Below, piece after piece: positions 25,473 to 33,981 of a stretch of DNA of 40,073 nucleotides (position 1 is the stretch's first letter; the number at the start of each line of letters is the position of its first letter). The notes under the pieces were generated by a model. That model was not told the DNA's origin. It was given only the letters and a program-made list of their open reading frames with translations, and ran no database searches. The position numbers and the translations under genes are program-made. Origin of the DNA: Campylobacteraceae bacterium (lineage in GTDB: Bacteria > Campylobacterota > Campylobacteria > Campylobacterales > JALSKU01); the NCBI GenBank assembly GCA_026993075.1, contig JALWUQ010000073.1:1-40073 (forward strand). Reading direction: 5' to 3'.

Positions 25473-26704
25473 TCTCTAATTTGGCCGTTTCCATATATTT
25501 TATATTTATAGGTTGTTAAATCATTTATCCCCATAGGACCGCGAGCATGAAGTTTACTCGTACTTATACCAACTTCAGCACCAAACCCAAATTCACTTCC
25601 ATCTGTAAATCTCGTACTTGCATTGACATAAACACAAGACGAGTCAACCCTATTCAAAAACTCTTCAGCAGCACCAATATCTTCAGTAATGATTGATTCA
25701 GAATGGCTTGAGCCATATTTTTGGATATGTAAAATAGCTTCATCAAGATCTTCTACAGTTTTAATAGACAATATATTTGATAGATATTCTGTTTCAAAGT
25801 CATCTTGCGTGGCTTTTTTTATATCTATAATCGACAGCGTATCCTCACAACCTCTTAAGTCTGTATTTTTTTTATCAAATTCTTCTTTTAAAATTGGTAA
25901 TATTTCATAAGCAATCTTTCTATCCACCAAAAGTGTCTCCATTGTGTTACAAACTCCGGTTTTCTGTGTTTTTGCATTGATTGCGATACTTACAGCCTTT
26001 TTAAAATCTGCATTTTTGTGTATATAAGTATGGCAAAGCCCCTTATCATGTTTTATCACGGGTACTGTAGCATTTTCTGATATATGTCTTATAAGTGCTT
26101 CTCCACCTCTTGGTATGATAAGATCAATATATTTATCCATCTTGATAAGCTTGGAAACACCATCTCTTGAATAATCAGGTAGCAGCATAATAGCTTCTTT
26201 GGGAATACCATTTTCTTTCAAGACTTGTTCTAATATATTTGCAATAGCAATATTACTAAATTTTGCTTCTTTGCCTCCTTTTAAAATACATCCATTTCCA
26301 CTTTTGAAACAGAGTGCAGCAGTATCGCTCGTCACATTGGGTCTGCTTTCGTAAATGATACCTATAACTCCTATCGGGATACTAACTTTTTCAATTCTCA
26401 AATTATCTTTATTGACCCATCCATCAAGAATTCTTCCAACCGGTTCTTGCAGACTTGCTATCTCCCTTATACTTTTAGCCATAGAAGCGACTATATCATT
26501 ATTTATAAAAAGTCTTTCCAATAAAGATTCCATAAGCCCATTTTCTTTAGCTATTGTCATATCTTTAGTATTTGCTTCTATTATATTTTTACTATACTTT
26601 TCAAGTTTATCAGCCATTTGAAGAAGTATCGTATTTTTCTTTTTTGGTGATAATATAGCCACTGCTTTACTGGCTTCTTTAGCTTTTTTTAAAATTTCTT
26701 CCAT
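25469..26704 (-). CDS. proA: Glutamate-5-semialdehyde dehydrogenase (gamma-glutamyl phosphate reductase)
   Basis: Second step of proline synthesis: NADPH-dependent reduction of glutamyl-5-phosphate. 411 aa, normal length. Aldehyde-dehydrogenase-fold landmarks are IYESRPNVTSDTAALCFKSGNGCILKGGKEA, the nucleotide-binding IIPRGG, and the catalytic cysteine in NAKTQKTGVCNTMETLLV. The tail ARGPMGINDLTTYKYKIYGNGQIRE is also characteristic. AAAGGAA-type spacing precedes the ATG. It is 34 bp after the dihydroorotase-like gene and overlaps the ABC gene. proB is not in the window. Confidence 0.96.
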   Translation of the reverse strand: MEEILKKAKEASKAVAILSPKKKNTILLQMADKLEKYSKNIIEANTKDMTIAKENGLMESLLERLFINNDIVASMAKSIREIASLQEPVGRILDGWVNKDNLRIEKVSIPIGVIGIIYESRPNVTSDTAALCFKSGNGCILKGGKEAKFSNIAIANILEQVLKENGIPKEAIMLLPDYSRDGVSKLIKMDKYIDLIIPRGGEALIRHISENATVPVIKHDKGLCHTYIHKNADFKKAVSIAINAKTQKTGVCNTMETLLVDRKIAYEILPILKEEFDKKNTDLRGCEDTLSIIDIKKATQDDFETEYLSNILSIKTVEDLDEAILHIQKYGSSHSESIITEDIGAAEEFLNRVDSSCVYVNASTRFTDGSEFGFGAEVGISTSKLHARGPMGINDLTTYKYKIYGNGQIRE

Positions 26705-26717
26705 ATTATTCCTTTAT

Positions 26718-26737
26718 GAGACAACTAAAGTGGTCTC
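26718..26737 (-). other. Small intergenic hairpin between the pyrC-like gene and proA
   Basis: Directly after the dihydroorotase-like stop, GAGACCAC-TTTA-GTTGTCTC forms an 8-bp stem with one internal mismatch, ending just before the proA ribosome-binding site. It may be an mRNA processing or attenuation element. There is no U-tract. Confidence 0.35.
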
Positions 26738-26738
26738 T

Positions 26739-27950
26739 TTATTCTGCGACAGGCTCAATTTTTCCATAAAGTTGCTTATTATGATAAAGTGACAGCTCAT
26801 CATCTACTATATATTTATAATTATCATCAAATAATAAAAGATTTGCCTCATTTCCAACTTTTATTTCACCACAATTATCCAAAGAAAGTATTTTTGCCGG
26901 ATTTGTACTTACAAGTTTTATAAAATCACTAAAAGATATAATTTTATTTCTAACCAAATAAGTATATCCTAATTTGAGTGTCAGGCTAAGAGCATTTGTG
27001 CCGTCTCTCGCATCTTCAAAAGCTACATCTTTATATATATATGACTTTGGAGAATGAGATGAAGTCAGCACATCTATCTCATGATTTTGGAGCTGAAGAA
27101 GCATTTTTTTTCTCTCATGTTCACTTCTTAAAGGTGACATAAGTTTTGCTTTGGTATTAAAATCGTCACATTCCGTCTCGTTCAATAAAAGATTATGTAT
27201 TGGAACTTCTGTAAAAACTTTTTTATTATCCTTTTTCACCGCTTTTAGAATCTGTATTGATTTTGAAGTTGAAATACCTTGAAATAAAATACAAATATCA
27301 AAAAAAGTTGCCAACTCCACTATTTTAGAAACTTCACTTATCTCTGCTATTTTGGATATTCCGGGAAGTCCAAGCTTAAAAGATATATCACCATCATTTA
27401 TGACGCCTTGATTTTTTATACTTTTATCTTCACAAAAGCAAAATAAAGGTTTTGATTTCATATTTGCATACTGCATGACTCTGACCAATAAATTACCATC
27501 GATATCAGATCTAGAATATAAAATTTTTGCTCCGTTTTTTAAAAATGTTGCAATATTATTCAATTTATTTTCATTATTAACAGAATTTGAAGATAGTATT
27601 ATTTTAGTGTAATTTGATGTATTTAGCATTTTTGAATTTAGCAGTTCCAAATGTGTTGCATTTTCAATTCTTGGAAAAAAATCATCAATCAAAACAAATC
27701 TACTTACTCCGCCGCTATTTGCTTGAAAAAGCAAATCATTAATATTTTTTTGGTTTAAAGTATCATCAAGTAATCTGACATTTGTATCAATCAATTTTGG
27801 CAAAAGGTATCTTTTTTTTGCATCATATATTTTTTCATTTGACTTTAGTATGATATTATCATCAATTTTGGCTATTACACCATTATCAACTCTTAAATCA
27901 CCAAAAAAGATACTATCTTTTAATACTATATGAGCATTTTTGATAAGCAT
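26739..27950 (-). CDS. Dihydroorotase-like protein, probably non-catalytic (PyrC')
   Basis: 403-aa amidohydrolase-fold protein with the size and layout of class I dihydroorotases. These carry a conserved HxH in PGLIDxHVHLR. Here the equivalent is PKLIDTNVRLLD, with Asn57 and Arg59 in place of the metal histidines. Other ligand positions also look lost: FCFCED where H-x-E-D is expected, ILFQGIST in place of the HxST histidine, and LTSSHSPK in place of TDHAPH. The protein is full length and not frameshifted, so it seems maintained. Non-catalytic PyrC' proteins serve as scaffolds for aspartate transcarbamoylase in Pseudomonas. It lies between dsbD (50 bp) and proA (34 bp); pyrB is not in the window. 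Confidence 0.8.
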   Translation of the reverse strand: MLIKNAHIVLKDSIFFGDLRVDNGVIAKIDDNIILKSNEKIYDAKKRYLLPKLIDTNVRLLDDTLNQKNINDLLFQANSGGVSRFVLIDDFFPRIENATHLELLNSKMLNTSNYTKIILSSNSVNNENKLNNIATFLKNGAKILYSRSDIDGNLLVRVMQYANMKSKPLFCFCEDKSIKNQGVINDGDISFKLGLPGISKIAEISEVSKIVELATFFDICILFQGISTSKSIQILKAVKKDNKKVFTEVPIHNLLLNETECDDFNTKAKLMSPLRSEHERKKMLLQLQNHEIDVLTSSHSPKSYIYKDVAFEDARDGTNALSLTLKLGYTYLVRNKIISFSDFIKLVSTNPAKILSLDNCGEIKVGNEANLLLFDDNYKYIVDDELSLYHNKQLYGKIEPVAE

Positions 27951-28000
27951 TTTTCAAATCCTCTTAAAAAATTAAGATATATTAGCACATATTTGCTTAT

Positions 28001-29908
28001 CTATTGCAAAATTGTCTTTACATGAGTTATAAATTTATCCGGTCCGATAAAACCGACCAATTTTTTATCTTTTAACTGATTATGATTTTTATCGAAAAAT
28101 ACCATAACAGGGGGTCCGAAAACTTGATATTTCTTCATCATTTTCTTTTGTGCTTCCGAATTTTCAGTAACATCTGCTCTTATAAGTGTAAAATTTTGAA
28201 GTAATTTTTTTACTCTTGGATTTCCAAAAGTTTTTACATCAAGCTCTTTGCAACTTACACACCAATCAGCAGAAAAATCAACCATGACAGGCTTAGAAGA
28301 GCTGTTTATTATTTTATCAAGTTCATTTATATCTTTAACGATAATAAATTTATTCTCTTGTTGTTGAACATTGTTTGAATTATTGCTTTGATAGGAAGTT
28401 GTTATCTTGGTACTACTTTCAAGCGGATTTAAAGGATTTGTATTGCCAAGATATGCACCGACAAAAAGCATAATACCATATATCAAAAAAATTATTCCTA
28501 TAACTTTTGCTATTTTTGAAAGTCCGCTAACACCCATCTTGAACGGCTCTAATGCTCCTAAATATACCGCTGAGCCAATAAATAAAAATGCCCAAAGTAT
28601 CATCGTTAACATATCAGGAATAACTCTTGAGAAAAGATACAATGCAACTGCCAACATAATAACACCAAAAATTTTAGATACATTTTGCATCCAACCTCCA
28701 GGTTTTGGCATAAATTTTCCAGCTCCAATACCTACAAAAAGTAAAGGCACGCCCATGCCAAGACTCATAATAAACAGTGCAAAACCACCTAAAAGTGCAT
28801 TGCCTGTTTGACCTATATATATCAAAGCTCCAGCAAGAGGTGCGGCAACACAAGGACCAACTATAAGTGCGGATAAAAATCCCATAACAGCAACACCAAC
28901 AACACCTTTACCCTGAGCAGAATCACTTGTTTTACTTATCTTAGTCTGTATAAAACGAGGAAGTTGAAGTTCATAAAATCCAAACATAGAAAACGCAAGA
29001 GCCACAAAAACTGCTGAAAATATTGTAATAACCCATGGATTTTGTAAAAATATCTGTATGTTTGATCCAAAAAGACCAGCTAAAACTCCAGCTATCGCAT
29101 AAGCTATCGACATTGATAAAACATATATCAAAGACAGAAAAAATCCCCGTTTAGCATTCATGTTTTCTTTTGATTGAGAAACTATTATAGATGAAAGTAT
29201 CGGTATCATCGGGAAAATGCAAGGAGTCAAGGAGAGTAAAAGACCAAAACCAAAAAATGTTATCAAGACAACCCATAAACTGCTTTTAGATAAAGTATCT
29301 GCTATTTTATTTTCTTCTGATATGTTTGAACTTTTAGAAACAGTCGTCTGTCTAACTTTTTTTACTGTTTTTGTATTGATTGATTTTTTTTTAGAGCTAT
29401 TTATCCCTGTCAGGTTCCATTTTATTGTTTTTTTTTGATTTGGAGTAATTGTAGATGATGCTACTGTTTTATTGATATTTTTTAAATTAAATTCAAAAGT
29501 TTTATTCATAGGTGCATAACAAAGCCCAAGTTTAGTGCATCCTTGAAAATGAACTTTTAATTTTATTTTGCCTTTTTTAATTCCTAATCTCTTTTTTATC
29601 AAAGAAACAGGAATTTTTACATTAACTTTATTAAAATATACAATAAATCCATGATATTTTACAGGCTTTGGAAGCTGAATATCTTTATCAAGAGAAATAT
29701 TCTTAGGTGAAATAATGACAAATTTAAGTTTATTCTTGTAGGCATATATTTCATTGCCCAGTTTTATCTCTATATTTATTTTATTATTTTTTAAGGTTGC
29801 ACTTGGCTTGAAAGCTTGATTTGGCATCAAAACATCACTTTCTGAAATAGCATATAGTGAATTATATCCAATAAACAGTATCACTAAAACATACAAGAAC
29901 TTCTTCAT
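28001..29908 (-). CDS. dsbD: Thiol:disulfide interchange protein DsbD
   Basis: Transfers reducing equivalents from cytoplasmic thioredoxin to the periplasm. The 635-aa protein has a signal peptide (MKKFLYVLVILFIGYNSLYA). The periplasmic alpha domain has a reactive pair, C124 and C130 (QGCTKLGLCYAP). The membrane domain has two conserved cysteines in LTPCIFPMIPIL and VGPCVAAPLAGAL, with about eight helices. The C-terminal thioredoxin-like gamma domain has FSADWCVSCKELDV. All three cysteine pairs are intact. It heads a minus run with the dihydroorotase-like gene, proA and others, starting 50 bp before the next gene. The secreted thioredoxin-like protein at 4174 is a plausible client. Confidence 0.95.
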   Translation of the reverse strand: MKKFLYVLVILFIGYNSLYAISESDVLMPNQAFKPSATLKNNKINIEIKLGNEIYAYKNKLKFVIISPKNISLDKDIQLPKPVKYHGFIVYFNKVNVKIPVSLIKKRLGIKKGKIKLKVHFQGCTKLGLCYAPMNKTFEFNLKNINKTVASSTITPNQKKTIKWNLTGINSSKKKSINTKTVKKVRQTTVSKSSNISEENKIADTLSKSSLWVVLITFFGFGLLLSLTPCIFPMIPILSSIIVSQSKENMNAKRGFFLSLIYVLSMSIAYAIAGVLAGLFGSNIQIFLQNPWVITIFSAVFVALAFSMFGFYELQLPRFIQTKISKTSDSAQGKGVVGVAVMGFLSALIVGPCVAAPLAGALIYIGQTGNALLGGFALFIMSLGMGVPLLFVGIGAGKFMPKPGGWMQNVSKIFGVIMLAVALYLFSRVIPDMLTMILWAFLFIGSAVYLGALEPFKMGVSGLSKIAKVIGIIFLIYGIMLFVGAYLGNTNPLNPLESSTKITTSYQSNNSNNVQQQENKFIIVKDINELDKIINSSSKPVMVDFSADWCVSCKELDVKTFGNPRVKKLLQNFTLIRADVTENSEAQKKMMKKYQVFGPPVMVFFDKNHNQLKDKKLVGFIGPDKFITHVKTILQ

Positions 29909-30008
29909 ATATAACCTTTTATTATAAATTAAAAAATATTTTATCTAAATGTTACTATAAATTTTATTAACTACAAAAAATAATTTTTAAAACAAAAGAA
30001 GAGAAAAA

Positions 30009-30497
30009 TTATAAAAGTTTTTCTTTGTAAACTTTTGTTTTTATTTCAAGAGCAATACTTGCATAAGCTGGAGATGGGGAGGGGAGATAGTCTGTTTTTA
30101 TATGTAAATGTGAAAAATATTTATTGTACAGTTTTTCAGCAGTTTTTGATGTAAAAAATATAATTTTTATATTTTTATATTTTTTTAGCAAAAGTTCAAT
30201 ATCATTTACCTTTATATCCTTTAGATTTGCATCGGAACTGTTTTTTCTTTGACAAGATTCTATAATATCCCAAAGGGCTATATTTTTTTCTTTTAGCAAT
30301 GCAATCTTTGCTTTTTTTGTTTTAATATCTTTATTGTATATATTAGATAGAATTTTCCAAAACTGATTTTGTTTGTGAGCATAATAAAATGAATTTTTAA
30401 AAGAATTGATACTTGGGAAACTCCCAAGTATCAATATATTTGAATTGTTTTCAATGATTGGCTTAAACGGATGAGTTGTATTACTCAACTTCTGCAT
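30009..30497 (-). CDS. Hypoxanthine/uracil-DNA glycosylase-like protein (UDG superfamily, HDG type)
   Basis: A 162-aa UDG-superfamily protein resembling family 6 hypoxanthine-DNA glycosylases, which excise deaminated adenine. The N-terminal motif is [30 protein letters not shown]. The central stretch [28 protein letters not shown] has the D-rich/ND pattern of HDG, and the C-terminal motif is LPSPSPAYA. The first 17 nt overlap the end of dnaK in another frame, and no separate Shine-Dalgarno is evident; a TTG at residue 4 is an alternative start. It would therefore be translated from the heat-shock operon message. The substrate is inferred from motif similarity only. Confidence 0.78.
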   Translation of the reverse strand: MQKLSNTTHPFKPIIENNSNILILGSFPSINSFKNSFYYAHKQNQFWKILSNIYNKDIKTKKAKIALLKEKNIALWDIIESCQRKNSSDANLKDIKVNDIELLLKKYKNIKIIFFTSKTAEKLYNKYFSHLHIKTDYLPSPSPAYASIALEIKTKVYKEKLL

Positions 30498-32379
30498 CTA
30501 TAACATCATCATCTGCAGGTTTGTCTCCTCCAGTTTTTTGTCCTTCATTAGCCCCTGCATTTCCGGCTTTTTCATCTTTTTTGTACATTGCCTCGGCAAG
30601 CTTGTGACTAACTTCGGTTAGTACTTTTACTTTTTCATCTATCTGCTCTTTTGTAACATTTTCATTTTTAAGTGTCTCTTTTAAAGTATCAAGTGCAGCT
30701 TGAACTTTATCTTTTTCGCTTTGATCTATCTTATCACCGGCTTCGGCAAGAGTTTTTTCTGTTTGGTGAGATAATGCATCGGCTTGATTTTTAGCATCAA
30801 TCAAATCTTTTATTTTTTTATCTTCTTCTTTATGAAGCTCAGCATCTTTTACCATTTTTTCTATTTCGCTCTCATCAAGTCCGCTTGAACCGGTGATTTT
30901 AATTTCTTGAGATTTTCCGGTTGCTTTATCTTTCGCACTAACTGTTAAGATACCGTTTGCATCAATATCAAAAGTTACTTCTATTTGAGGAACACCTCTT
31001 GGAGCCGCTGGGATTCCCTCAAGATTGAATTGTCCTAATGATTTATTATCTTTTGCAAACTCTCTTTCACCTTGTAAAACATGAATAGTAACTGCACTTT
31101 GGTTATCCTCGGCAGTAGAGAAAACTTGAGATTTCTTAACAGGTATCGTGGTGCCTTTTTCTATAACTTTAGTTGTTACACCACCAAGAGTTTCGATACC
31201 TAAGCTCAAAGGTGTTATATCAAGTAAAAGTACATCTTTCACATCACCTTTGATAACAGCACCTTGTATAGCTGCTCCTATTGCAACAACTTCATCCGGA
31301 TTCATTGATTTATTTAAATCTTTTCCGAAAAATGCTTTAACTTTTTCTTGAACCAATGGTATCCTTGTACTTCCACCAACTAAAACAATCTCTTTTATCT
31401 CATCTTTAGAAAGGTCAGATTCTTTTACTACTTGTCCTATTTTAGCTATGGTTTCTTCTACTAAATCCTCTATCAAGCTTTCAAATTTTGCTCTTGTAAT
31501 CTTTTTAACAAAGTGCTTAGGACCAGATGCATCCGCAGTTATAAATGGTAAGTTTATCTCAGTCTCAGTTGCAGCTGAAAGCTCTTTTTTTGCATTCTCA
31601 GCAGCTTCTTTTAATCTTTGAAGTGCCATTACATCTTGTTTTAAATCAATTCCGCTTTCACTTTTAAATTCATCGCATGCCCAGTCAATAACCCTATTAT
31701 CAAAATCATCACCACCTAAAAACGCATTTCCCCCAGTAGCTAAAACTTCCACAACATTATCACCTGTCTCAAGCACAGTAACATCAAATGTACCGCCTCC
31801 TAAATCATAAACAACAATCTTTTCAGCATTTTTTTTATCGAGTCCGTAAGCAAGAGCTGCAGATGTTGGCTCATTTATAATCCTAAGTACATTCAATCCT
31901 GCTATTGTTCCAGCCTCTTTGGTAGCTTTTCTTTGAGAATCATTGAAATATGCCGGTACGGTAATAACAGCATCAGTGACCTTATCACCCAAGAAAGCTT
32001 CAGCATCCTCTTTTAGTTTCATAAGTATCTTTGCACTTATTTCTTGTGGGGTATAAACTTTACTATCAACATCTATAGCGCAAGCCCCATTTCTGTCAAT
32101 TACTTCATAAGGAAGTCTTTTTTTAGCTTCTTTTGCCTTATCTTCATCACACATTAAACCCATGATTCTTTTTATAGAATATATTGTTTTTTTAGGATTT
32201 GTAACTGCCTGTCTTTTTGCAGGATCACCGACTAAAACTTCACCTTTATCAGTAAAGGCCACAACTGAAGGAGTTGTGTTTTTCCCCTCTTTATTTGCTA
32301 CAACTTTACTCTCACCTCTTTCATAAATTGAAACACAAGAATTTGTTGTTCCTAAATCTATTCCTATAACTCTACTCAT
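30481..32379 (-). CDS. dnaK: Chaperone protein DnaK (Hsp70)
   Basis: ATP-dependent Hsp70 chaperone, 632 aa. The nucleotide-binding domain shows [27 protein letters not shown] and [11 protein letters not shown]. The substrate-binding domain shows [17 protein letters not shown] and [30 protein letters not shown]. The C-terminal lid ends in a Gly/Asp-rich tail ending [11 protein letters not shown], near the EEVD-like terminus typical of bacteria. It is third in hrcA-grpE-dnaK, 27 bp after grpE, and overlaps the glycosylase gene by 17 nt. Expression is probably under HrcA control through the CIRCE-like site upstream of hrcA. Confidence 0.99.
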   Translation of the reverse strand: MSRVIGIDLGTTNSCVSIYERGESKVVANKEGKNTTPSVVAFTDKGEVLVGDPAKRQAVTNPKKTIYSIKRIMGLMCDEDKAKEAKKRLPYEVIDRNGACAIDVDSKVYTPQEISAKILMKLKEDAEAFLGDKVTDAVITVPAYFNDSQRKATKEAGTIAGLNVLRIINEPTSAALAYGLDKKNAEKIVVYDLGGGTFDVTVLETGDNVVEVLATGGNAFLGGDDFDNRVIDWACDEFKSESGIDLKQDVMALQRLKEAAENAKKELSAATETEINLPFITADASGPKHFVKKITRAKFESLIEDLVEETIAKIGQVVKESDLSKDEIKEIVLVGGSTRIPLVQEKVKAFFGKDLNKSMNPDEVVAIGAAIQGAVIKGDVKDVLLLDITPLSLGIETLGGVTTKVIEKGTTIPVKKSQVFSTAEDNQSAVTIHVLQGEREFAKDNKSLGQFNLEGIPAAPRGVPQIEVTFDIDANGILTVSAKDKATGKSQEIKITGSSGLDESEIEKMVKDAELHKEEDKKIKDLIDAKNQADALSHQTEKTLAEAGDKIDQSEKDKVQAALDTLKETLKNENVTKEQIDEKVKVLTEVSHKLAEAMYKKDEKAGNAGANEGQKTGGDKPADDDVIDAEVE

Positions 32380-32406
32380 TTTTTATCCTTTATTTAATTT
32401 TTATTT

Positions 32407-32952
32407 TTATTTTGCTATTGAAACCATAGCAGGTCTTAAAACTCTATCTTTTATCTTATAACCTTTTTGGAGAAGTTCTACTATCTCGCCCTCATTATGC
32501 TTATCGCTCTCAACTTGCATTACTGCATCGTGAAAATGAGGATTAAAACCATCTTTTATATCAATTAGCTCAATACCATGTTTTTGCATTACCTTTTTAA
32601 ATTGCTCAATAGTAAGATTTATCCCCTCTTCTATTTTTTTAACATATTCTTCCTCCTCTTTATCAGCTTTCAAGGCAGATTCAGCTGCAAAATCCATAGA
32701 GTCAATAACAGGCAATAAATCTCTTGCAAACTCTTCATTTGCATAGCTTACGGCTTGTAATTTTTCTCTTTCCATTCTTTTTTTAATATTTTCAAAATCT
32801 GCAACAGCCCTTAGATACCTATCTTCTGATTCTTTATTTCTTTCATTTAATTCATCAATCATTTTTTCCAAAGAATCATCTACGCCCTCACTTTCCATCT
32901 CCTGTTCACTTTCTTGAGATTCCAACTCTTCCTCATTATTTTTTTCACTCAT
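32407..32952 (-). CDS. grpE: Nucleotide exchange factor GrpE
   Basis: Promotes ADP release from DnaK. The 181-aa protein has an acidic, low-complexity N-terminus (SEKNNEEELESQESEQEMESEG), then the long coiled coil with RYLRAVADFENIKKRMERE. The beta-domain follows (GIELIDIKDGFNPHFHDAVMQVE...GYKIKDRVLRPAMVSIAK). Both motifs are family signatures. It starts 1 bp after hrcA with an AAGGAGATAATATG leader and is followed by dnaK. Confidence 0.97.
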   Translation of the reverse strand: MSEKNNEEELESQESEQEMESEGVDDSLEKMIDELNERNKESEDRYLRAVADFENIKKRMEREKLQAVSYANEEFARDLLPVIDSMDFAAESALKADKEEEEYVKKIEEGINLTIEQFKKVMQKHGIELIDIKDGFNPHFHDAVMQVESDKHNEGEIVELLQKGYKIKDRVLRPAMVSIAK

Positions 32953-32953
32953 A

Positions 32954-33751
32954 TTATCTCCTTATACTAATTTCATCTAAAAATTCTCTATAATTACTAT
33001 CAACTTTACCAATACAGAAAAAATTTACTTTCTTGTCTTCTACCTTAGTTCGGTATTTTAAAGCCATATAACCTTCTGGAACCAATTCGTCAAAATATAT
33101 ACCATCATCTAATTTTTCAAAAACTACTGAACTGGTAAAACTTCTAACATCTTTCTTGCGAAAATTATAAAACTTTATCATATCATATAAAATATACTCT
33201 TTTTCTCTAAAAATAATATTTGAATCAAATAGTTGTTCTATTTTTTTTCTAAGCTCGTACAATCCAACATTGACAGAAATATTTTTAACTCTATTTATGT
33301 CATATCCTATCAAATTAATCAAAAATTTCTCGACTTTTTCATTATATTCCAAAACAATACTATTATTTTCAAAAACTATAAGTAAAAATCTATCATTTAC
33401 ATTTATAATTTCACTAAGCCTGTACTCATCAACATATTGCAACATACAATAAATATCAAAGTTACCAACCCACCTTTTCAACTCACCAATATTGTCTATT
33501 CGTAAATCATCAATATTGATAAAATACTCTTCCCAATATCTTTTAAGTGCTGTCCAAGTGGGAATACGCCCACTACTTGTATGAAGTTGTTTTAAGATAC
33601 CTTCATATGATAATTTCTTAAAATATACTCTTATTGTTGATGAAGATATATCTATATCCATTTTACTCTTCAACTCATTAGAGCCTATCGGGGCACTATT
33701 TTTCAAATACTCCTCAATAATAGTATTTAAGATAATCTCTTTTTTCCCCAA
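32954..33751 (-). CDS. hrcA: Heat-inducible transcription repressor HrcA
   Basis: Represses class I heat-shock genes by binding CIRCE. 265 aa, the short form seen in Campylobacterota. The N-terminal winged helix has IIEEYLKNSAPIGSNELKSK and STIRVYFKKLSYEGILKQLHTSSGRIPTWTALKRYW; the HTSSGRIPT stretch is diagnostic. The start is TTG after AAAGGAGAAG. It is first in the operon, and its own promoter carries a CIRCE-like inverted repeat at the transcription start, consistent with autoregulation. groES/groEL are not in the window. Confidence 0.92.
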   Translation of the reverse strand: MGKKEIILNTIIEEYLKNSAPIGSNELKSKMDIDISSSTIRVYFKKLSYEGILKQLHTSSGRIPTWTALKRYWEEYFINIDDLRIDNIGELKRWVGNFDIYCMLQYVDEYRLSEIINVNDRFLLIVFENNSIVLEYNEKVEKFLINLIGYDINRVKNISVNVGLYELRKKIEQLFDSNIIFREKEYILYDMIKFYNFRKKDVRSFTSSVVFEKLDDGIYFDELVPEGYMALKYRTKVEDKKVNFFCIGKVDSNYREFLDEISIRR

Positions 33752-33782
33752 AACTTCTCCTTTTCAAAGGCATAAACCATTT

Positions 33783-33809
33783 CAAGCACTCACTCAACTC
33801 ATTTGCTAA
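33783..33809 (-). promoter_or_regulatory. CIRCE-like HrcA operator
   Basis: On the minus strand TTAGCAAAT-N9-GAGTGCTTG matches the CIRCE consensus (TTAGCACTC-N9-GAGTGCTAA) at 13 of 18 arm positions, with the exact 9-nt spacer. It lies immediately downstream of the -10 of hrcA, where CIRCE usually overlaps the transcription start. Confidence 0.65.
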
Positions 33810-33813
33810 TGGA

Positions 33814-33843
33814 ATTATACAACATTGAGTGTATTAATGTCAA
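33814..33843 (-). promoter_or_regulatory. Promoter of hrcA-grpE-dnaK operon
   Basis: Perfect TTGACA (33838-33843), an 18-bp spacer and perfect TATAAT (33814-33819) on the minus strand. The predicted start near 33807 falls inside the CIRCE-like repeat. The leader to hrcA is about 55 nt. Confidence 0.7.
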
Positions 33844-33928
33844 GTATTTTATGTAAAAAATTTAAATAAATATTATTGAGCCAACAAGACTAAATGTTTT
33901 AATACAGTTTATTTAAGATGTAAAATGG

Positions 33929-33934
33929 TACAAT
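33929..33934 (+). promoter_or_regulatory. Candidate -10 of the MFS gene
   Basis: TACAAT, 48 bp upstream of the TTG start. The 13-bp palindrome starts inside it, so a protein bound there would block RNA polymerase. Confidence 0.45.
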
Positions 33935-33961
33935 AAGTGCCTAACAAAGTTAGGCACTTAT
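33933..33961. promoter_or_regulatory. Perfect 13-bp palindrome upstream of the MFS gene (candidate operator)
   Basis: ATAAGTGCCTAAC and GTTAGGCACTTAT are perfect arms around AAA. The site overlaps the likely -10 and start of the MFS transcript and ends 20 bp before its TTG. No plus-strand gene lies upstream, so it is unlikely to be a terminator. A dimeric repressor site or a 5' mRNA stem are the two readings. Confidence 0.6.
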
Positions 33962-33981
33962 GATCTTTTAAAAGGATAAAG

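Noticed and set aside
28407-28811. 134-aa plus-strand ORF opposite dsbD
   Set aside because: Mirror of membrane-segment codons in dsbD; no start signal or family resemblance.
33229-33452. Plus-strand ORF at 33270-33452 inside hrcA
   Set aside because: Shadow frame of hrcA with low-complexity Ser/Leu/Phe content.
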